Below, in pieces: positions 59,053 to 64,000 of a stretch of DNA of 64,000 bases. The first letter of the stretch is position 1. Each line of letters begins with the position of its first letter. The translations under genes were made by a program, and so were the position numbers. Origin of the DNA: Citrobacter telavivensis (GTDB taxonomy: Bacteria > Pseudomonadota > Gammaproteobacteria > Enterobacterales > Enterobacteriaceae); assembly GCA_009363175.1 (NCBI GenBank), contig CP045205.1, positions 992,001 to 1,056,000 of the forward strand, written 5' to 3'. The notes below the pieces were generated by a model, which did no database searches, was not told where the DNA came from, and saw only the letters and a program-made list of their open reading frames with translations.

Positions 59053-59787
59053 TTAGCGTGGTTTCAGGGTGGCGATAAGAAAGTCTTTCGAGCTTTCCAC
59101 TTTACCCTGCTGAATGGCAGCCGCCGGATCGACGTGCTTCGGACAAACTTCGGAGCAGTAGCCCACGAAAGTACAGGTCCATACGCCGTTCGGACTATTC
59201 AACTGCGCCATACGCTCCTTCTTACCATGGTCGCGACTGTCTTCGTTGTAACGATGCGCCAGGGTAATCGCAGCCGGTCCGATGAACTCAGGGTTCAGGC
59301 CGAACTGCGGGCATGCGGCATAGCACAGACCACAGTTGATGCAACCAGAGAACTGGTGATACTTCGCCATCTGCGCCGGGGTCTGGGTGTTTGGACCCTG
59401 ATCCGGCGTACGCGGGTTACCGATGATGTACGGCTTAATCGCTTCCAGACTTTCGATAAAGTGCGTCATGTCGACGACCAGATCGCGCTCAATCGGGAAG
59501 TTGCCCAGCGCTTCAACCTTAATGCCGTTGGTGTATTCACGCAGGAAGGTTTTGCACGCCAGTTTCGGTACGTTGTTGACCATCATGCCGCAGGAGCCGC
59601 AGATCGCCATACGGCAGGACCAGCGATAGCTCAGGTCTGGCGCCAGGTTATCTTTGATGTAGCCCAACGCATCCAGCAGTGACGTTGTTTCATCATAAGG
59701 CACTTCATAGAAAGCACTGTGCGGCGCGGTGTCGGTCTCAGGGTTATAGCGCACCACCTCAACTTTCAGGTTTTTCATCTCAGCCAT
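59053..59787 (-). CDS. frdB: Fumarate reductase iron-sulfur subunit FrdB
   Basis: A 244-residue electron-transfer subunit. Cysteines for the [2Fe-2S] centre are in CRMAICGSCG and ACKTF; those for the [4Fe-4S] and [3Fe-4S] centres are in CINCGLCYAACP and CSEVCPK. Its ATG overlaps the frdA stop by one base. Confidence 0.98.
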   Translation of the reverse strand: MAEMKNLKVEVVRYNPETDTAPHSAFYEVPYDETTSLLDALGYIKDNLAPDLSYRWSCRMAICGSCGMMVNNVPKLACKTFLREYTNGIKVEALGNFPIERDLVVDMTHFIESLEAIKPYIIGNPRTPDQGPNTQTPAQMAKYHQFSGCINCGLCYAACPQFGLNPEFIGPAAITLAHRYNEDSRDHGKKERMAQLNSPNGVWTCTFVGYCSEVCPKHVDPAAAIQQGKVESSKDFLIATLKPR

Positions 59788-61571
59788 TACGCCTTCTCCT
59801 TCTTATCGGCTGCTTCCGCTTCCGCACCGTAAACACGTTTTGCAGGCGGCAGCGTAGTGATTTTCACGTCGCTATAGTCGAGGCGAGTCGTGCCATCAGC
59901 ATCGCGGAAGGCGAGAGTATGTTTGAGGAAGTTGACGTCGTCACGCTCGGTGCAACCTTCGTCCAGACGTTGGTGTGCGCCACGTGATTCCTTACGAGCC
60001 AGCGCGGAATGCGCCATACATTCAGCGACGTTCAGACCATGACCCAGCTCAATGGTGTACAGCAGGTCGGTGTTGAATACGCTGGAGGTGTCGGTGATGC
60101 GAACGCGCTTGAAGCGCTCCTGCAATTCGGCCAGTTTATCAACCGTTTTCTGCATGAGTTCCGGCGTACGGTAGATACCGCAACCTTCTTCCATGGAGAG
60201 CCCCATTTCGTCGCGAATCTTCGACCAGTTCTCGTTACCTTCCTGGTTAACCAGGTTTTTCAGCCGTTGTTCAACGCCCGCAACCTGTGCGTCGAGCGCG
60301 GCGTCGTTAGCGGTGCCCGCTGTCGATGCACGCTCCATCGCCTGCTCACCTGCCAGACGGCCAAAGACCACCAGTTCAGCCAGTGAGTTAGAACCCAGAC
60401 GGTTCGCGCCGTGCAGACCCACAGAAGAACATTCACCGACGGCAAACAGACCTTTGATGCGGGTTTCGCAATTCTGATCGGTTTCGATACCGCCCATGGT
60501 GTAGTGCGCGGTCGGACGAACCGGAATCGGCTCTTTCACCGGATCGACGCCCACGTAAGCTTTTGCCAGTTCACAAATGAACGGCAGACGTTCCAGCAGT
60601 TTCTTCTCACCCAGATGACGCAGGTCGAGGTAAACCACATCGCCACGCGGCGTGGAGATGGTGTTGCCTTTACGCCATTCATGCCAGAAGGCCTGAGAAA
60701 CTTTGTCGCGCGGACCCAGCTCCATGTATTTGTTTTTCGGCTCGCCCAGCGGTGTTTCCGGACCCATGCCGTAATCCTGCAGATAACGGTAGCCGTTTTT
60801 GTTGACCAGAATACCGCCTTCACCACGGCAGCCTTCGGTCATCAGGATACCGGAACCCGGTAGGCCGGTCGGGTGATACTGAACAAATTCCATATCACGC
60901 AGCGGAACGCCGTGGCTCAGCGCCATGCCCATGCCGTCGCCGGTAACGATGCCGCCGTTGGTGTTATAGCGATACACACGGCCTGCGCCGCCTGTTGCCA
61001 TCACCACCGCGTTAGCACGGATTTGCATCAGCGTGCCTTCCATCATGTTCATCGCCACCAGGCCGCGAGCATGACCATCATCGACCAGGATATCCAGCAC
61101 AAAGTGTTCGTCAAAGCGCTGGATCTGTGGGAACTGCAGAGAGGTCTGGAACAGGGTATGCAGCATATGGAAGCCGGTTTTATCCGCAGCAAACCAGGTA
61201 CGCTCAATTTTCATCCCGCCAAAGCGACGAACGTTGACGCTACCGTCTTCACGGCGACTCCACGGGCAGCCCCATTGTTCCAGTTGGGTCATCTCGGTAG
61301 GACAGTGGTGGACAAAATAATCCACGACATCCTGTTCACACAGCCAGTCTCCGCCCGCTACCGTATCGTGAAAATGGTAGTCGAAGCTGTCATGATCCTG
61401 GGCGACAGCGGCTGAGCCCCCTTCGGCAGCAACGGTGTGGCTGCGCATTGGGTACACTTTTGAAATCAGTGCGATTTTCGCATTAGGATTTGCCTGCGCT
61501 GCGGCAATTGCAGCACGTAATCCCGCGCCACCGGCGCCTATAATGGCAAGATCGGCTTGAAAGGTTTGCAC
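59787..61571 (-). CDS. frdA: Fumarate reductase flavoprotein FrdA
   Basis: A 594-residue FAD subunit that reduces fumarate to succinate. The GTG at 61571 is the start, as in E. coli; the frame extends upstream but only through promoter DNA. The dinucleotide site GAGGAGLRAA, the covalent-FAD His in RSHTVAAEGG near 45, and the active-site HPTG and HGANRLGSNS are intact. The C-terminus is eight residues shorter than in E. coli, in a variable tail. Confidence 0.98.
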   Translation of the reverse strand: MQTFQADLAIIGAGGAGLRAAIAAAQANPNAKIALISKVYPMRSHTVAAEGGSAAVAQDHDSFDYHFHDTVAGGDWLCEQDVVDYFVHHCPTEMTQLEQWGCPWSRREDGSVNVRRFGGMKIERTWFAADKTGFHMLHTLFQTSLQFPQIQRFDEHFVLDILVDDGHARGLVAMNMMEGTLMQIRANAVVMATGGAGRVYRYNTNGGIVTGDGMGMALSHGVPLRDMEFVQYHPTGLPGSGILMTEGCRGEGGILVNKNGYRYLQDYGMGPETPLGEPKNKYMELGPRDKVSQAFWHEWRKGNTISTPRGDVVYLDLRHLGEKKLLERLPFICELAKAYVGVDPVKEPIPVRPTAHYTMGGIETDQNCETRIKGLFAVGECSSVGLHGANRLGSNSLAELVVFGRLAGEQAMERASTAGTANDAALDAQVAGVEQRLKNLVNQEGNENWSKIRDEMGLSMEEGCGIYRTPELMQKTVDKLAELQERFKRVRITDTSSVFNTDLLYTIELGHGLNVAECMAHSALARKESRGAHQRLDEGCTERDDVNFLKHTLAFRDADGTTRLDYSDVKITTLPPAKRVYGAEAEAADKKEKA

Positions 61572-61675
61572 GACATTCCTCCAGATTATTGTAATTTCGC
61601 CACCACATATCTCGTAAAAGAGCCTGAAAAAGGTGGGTAGCGAACGTGTTTCCACTGCTCCTTTATAGGTACAAC

Positions 61676-61716
61676 AGTATAGTCGCTGCTATGTGCTGGA
61701 AATTTGACGTGTTCGA
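61676..61716 (-). promoter_or_regulatory. frd promoter with FNR site
   Basis: On the minus strand TATACT (61681-61676) is a good -10. The FNR site TCGAACACGTCAAA (61716-61703) is centred near -41 and matches the imperfect FNR box of E. coli frd. A second FNR-like sequence, TTGAT-TTTG-ATTAA, lies upstream at 61749-61762. The 322-base gap to epmA holds nothing else I can name. Confidence 0.7.
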
Positions 61717-61893
61717 TTTTTTTGGCGTGTCGGAAGGGTGAATTATCATTGATTTTGATTAATTTAATTACTAAACCATCCTTCTACGGTTTTTTAACTC
61801 TTTAGCCGCGCTTGAGTATTCCTGAGCAAAATTTGTTTCATTGCCGCGTTACGAGTAGACTTCGTGCCCTTGTCTTAAACTGGAGAAAGAACC

Positions 61894-62871
61894 ATGAGCG
61901 AAACGGCAACCTGGCAGCCGAGCGCGTCCATACCTAACCTGTTAAAACGCGCGGCAATTATGACGGAAATTCGTCGTTTCTTTGCCGATCGCGGAGTGCT
62001 GGAGGTTGAGACGCCCTGCATGAGTCAGGCGACGGTCACAGACATTAATCTGTTCCCGTTCGAAACGCGTTTCGTCGGCCCCGGCCATTCGCAGGGGATG
62101 AACCTCTATTTAATGACCAGCCCGGAATACCACATGAAACGTCTGCTGGTGGCAGGGTGTGGTCCGGTCTTTCAGCTGTGCCGTAGTTTCCGTAATGAAG
62201 AGATGGGGCGCCATCACAACCCTGAGTTCACGATGCTCGAGTGGTATCGTCCGCATTACGACATGTACCGGTTGATGAACGAGGTGGACGATCTGCTGCA
62301 GCAGGTGCTGGAATGCCCGGCGGCGGAGAGCCTCTCTTATCAGCAGGCGTTCCAGCGTCATCTGGAGATAGACCCACTCTCTGCGGATAAAACGCAACTG
62401 CGCGACGTCGCCGCGAAGCTGGATTTAAGCAACATTGCCGACACTGAAGAAGATCGCGATACCTTACTGCAACTGCTGTTTGCGATGGGCGTTGAGCCGC
62501 ACATTGGCAAGGATAAGCCGACGTTTGTTTATCACTTCCCGGCAAGTCAGGCATCACTGGCGCAGATCAGTACGGAAGATCACCGCGTGGCGGAACGTTT
62601 CGAGGTCTACTTCAAAGGTATTGAACTGGCGAATGGTTTCCATGAACTGACGGATGCGCGTGAACAGCAGCAGCGTTTTGAACAGGACAACCGCAAGCGC
62701 GCCGCGCGCGGATTGCCGCAGCAGCCTATCGATAACAATTTGATCGAGGCGCTAAAGGTCGGCATGCCGGACTGCTCGGGTGTTGCGCTGGGCGTCGATC
62801 GTCTGGTGATGCTGGCGCTGGGCGCGGAAAGCCTCGCGGAAGTGATTGCTTTTACGGTTGATCGTGCATAA
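61894..62871 (+). CDS. epmA: EF-P--(R)-beta-lysine ligase EpmA
   Basis: A 325-residue class II lysyl-tRNA-synthetase-like enzyme without the tRNA anticodon domain. Motif 2 (FRNEEMGRHHNPEFTMLEWY split over FRNEE and FTMLEW) and motif 3 (GVALGVDRLVML) are present. It attaches beta-lysine to Lys34 of EF-P. It faces mscM, from which it is separated by a hairpin. Confidence 0.98.
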   Translation: MSETATWQPSASIPNLLKRAAIMTEIRRFFADRGVLEVETPCMSQATVTDINLFPFETRFVGPGHSQGMNLYLMTSPEYHMKRLLVAGCGPVFQLCRSFRNEEMGRHHNPEFTMLEWYRPHYDMYRLMNEVDDLLQQVLECPAAESLSYQQAFQRHLEIDPLSADKTQLRDVAAKLDLSNIADTEEDRDTLLQLLFAMGVEPHIGKDKPTFVYHFPASQASLAQISTEDHRVAERFEVYFKGIELANGFHELTDAREQQQRFEQDNRKRAARGLPQQPIDNNLIEALKVGMPDCSGVALGVDRLVMLALGAESLAEVIAFTVDRA

Positions 62872-62888
62872 CGCGTTCTGATGTGATG

Positions 62889-62915
62889 AAAAGCGGTGCG
62901 TTGTGCACCACTTTT
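62889..62915. terminator. Bidirectional terminator between epmA and mscM
   Basis: AAAAGCGGTGC pairs with GCACCACTTTT (one mismatch). The A and T ends allow use from both strands. Confidence 0.65.
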
Positions 62916-62962
62916 CATCTCTACAAGCCCGTTCCGTCTGCCCTGCCGGGTATGACGAAGAC

Positions 62963-64000
62963 TTACAAACTCCCCGCCGGGCGACTTCTTCTGCCGGCAG
63001 AACTGAGCGTTTTCCCCGTTTGTCTGCCATTCAAACTCTCCAGACGCATCTGGAACGGTGGGAACGGCATATCGATACCGTGCTCGCGGAAGCCTGCCAG
63101 AATCAACTGGTGGATTTCATGGCGCAGCGGCATACGGTGACCCATCTCGGCGGCATAGATACGCAGCTCAAAGATCTGGATCCCTTGCTGGAGATCGACC
63201 AGGAAGACTTCCGGTGCCGGGTTGTCGATCACCAGTGAGCAGCGGTGCGCGGCGGTCAGCAGGATCTGCGTCACCTCTTCGCTGTTCACATCGGACGGTG
63301 CCGGAATGGTCAGCACCACACGCGTCACGGAATCGGACAGCGACCAGTTGATGAACTGCTCGGTGATAAACGCTTTGTTCGGCACGATGATCTCTTTGCG
63401 ATCCCAGTCGCTGATGGTGGTCGCGCGGGTATTGATCTTCGTTACGCTGCCGGTCAGATCGCGAATGGTCACCGTATCGCCAATACGAATCGGTTTTTCG
63501 AACAGGATGATCAGGCCGGAGATAAAGTTGGCGAAGATTTCCTGCAAGCCAAAGCCCAGACCAACACCGAGTGCCGCCACCAGCCATTGCAGTTTTGCCC
63601 ACTCAATCCCAATCATCGAGAAGCCCACCAGACCGCCAATCAGCATCAGCAGGTACTTGGTGATGGTAGTGATGGCGTAGCCGGTACCCGGCGTGAGATC
63701 GAGGTGTTGCAGCAACGCCAGTTCGAGAAGCGCAGGCAGATTACGCACCAGTTGGGTGGTGATGATAAACACCAGAATGGCGATCAGCACCGCACCCAGC
63801 GTAATGGGCTCTAAACTTTCGACCCCCTGTACCGTAGAGGTGACGTCCCACAGCGAGATGTTTTCGAGGAAGCCGAATGCGGAATGAATTTCCGACCACA
63901 GCACAATGACCGACAGCAGGGCGATCAGCATCAGAATGGAACGTACCAGACGTAGCGACTGGGTGCTGATGGCGTCAAGGTCGACTTCGCTCTCGTCAAC
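62963..64000 (-). CDS. mscM: Mechanosensitive channel MscM (C-terminal part)
   Basis: The frame is open to the window edge, so the N-terminal part is outside; about 345 residues are present of a protein of roughly 1100. Several membrane helices lead to the MscS domain with ALGVGLGFGLQEIFANFISG and FEKPIRIGDTV, then a beta domain and a basic tail. It opens on membrane tension to release solutes. In E. coli it is downstream of psd. Confidence 0.95.
   Translation of the reverse strand, partial: VDESEVDLDAISTQSLRLVRSILMLIALLSVIVLWSEIHSAFGFLENISLWDVTSTVQGVESLEPITLGAVLIAILVFIITTQLVRNLPALLELALLQHLDLTPGTGYAITTITKYLLMLIGGLVGFSMIGIEWAKLQWLVAALGVGLGFGLQEIFANFISGLIILFEKPIRIGDTVTIRDLTGSVTKINTRATTISDWDRKEIIVPNKAFITEQFINWSLSDSVTRVVLTIPAPSDVNSEEVTQILLTAAHRCSLVIDNPAPEVFLVDLQQGIQIFELRIYAAEMGHRMPLRHEIHQLILAGFREHGIDMPFPPFQMRLESLNGRQTGKTLSSAGRRSRPAGSL

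Overview
The window is chromosomal DNA from an enterobacterium close to Citrobacter and Salmonella. The backbone order is melB-yjdF-fumB-dcuB-dcuR-dcuS, then a variable block, then tRNA-Phe-yjdC-dsbD-cutA-dcuA-aspA-fxsA-yjeH-groSL-yjeI-yjeJ-epmB/efp-ecnA-ecnB-ecnR-sugE-blc-frdDCBA-epmA-mscM. This is the E. coli/Salmonella order with three differences: no cadBA/lysU beside tRNA-Phe, no ampC between frdD and blc, and an ecnR-type regulator after ecnB. An ampC-less Citrobacter lineage (for example the koseri/amalonaticus/rodentium side of the genus) is the most likely host. The species call is inference.

Layout. 1-2.2 kb: the 3' part of melB with a coupled SemiSWEET sugar transporter gene, then yjdF. 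2.2-8.3 kb: anaerobic C4-dicarboxylate metabolism (fumB, dcuB) and its sensor pair DcuSR. 8.4-9.4 kb: a NicO-family nickel/cobalt transporter. 9.8-15.7 kb: a DMSO-reductase-type operon (A, B, C, TorD-like chaperone, NapF-like ferredoxin) behind a perfect FNR box; subunit A is broken by a complete IS1. 16.2-23.6 kb: a chaperone-usher fimbrial operon ending in a LuxR-type regulator. 23.7-35.2 kb: the most unusual locus, described next. 35.2-40.3 kb: an AT-rich accessory stretch with a degenerate HD-GYP protein, a MarT/FidL-like pair, a PapI-like regulator, a PD-(D/E)XK-like gene with an overlapping partner, and a small membrane protein. It ends at a duplicated 3' end of tRNA-Phe. 40.6-64 kb: conserved backbone.

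The unusual locus begins with a 66-residue Cys-rich peptide that has a double-glycine leader, followed by a terminator-like hairpin. Ten more genes in the same direction follow, most touching or overlapping: a membrane-anchored DsbA-like oxidoreductase, an LpxL/HtrB-like acyltransferase, a C39 peptidase-ABC exporter, MacA-like and MacB-like proteins, a TolC/NodT-type outer-membrane factor, and a mini fatty-acid set (ketosynthase, MaoC-type dehydratase, acyl carrier protein, ketoreductase). A reasonable reading is that it makes and exports a disulfide-bonded peptide that may be fatty-acylated by a dedicated acyl-ACP. The functional link is inference; the gene content is read directly.

The backbone genes work as a coherent anaerobic fumarate-respiration neighbourhood: AspA and FumB make fumarate, DcuA/DcuB exchange it, DcuSR senses it and FrdABCD reduces it. 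EpmA and EpmB modify EF-P, whose gene is also here. Repeats include ERIC and REP-like elements. A two-hairpin guanidine-II riboswitch precedes sugE.
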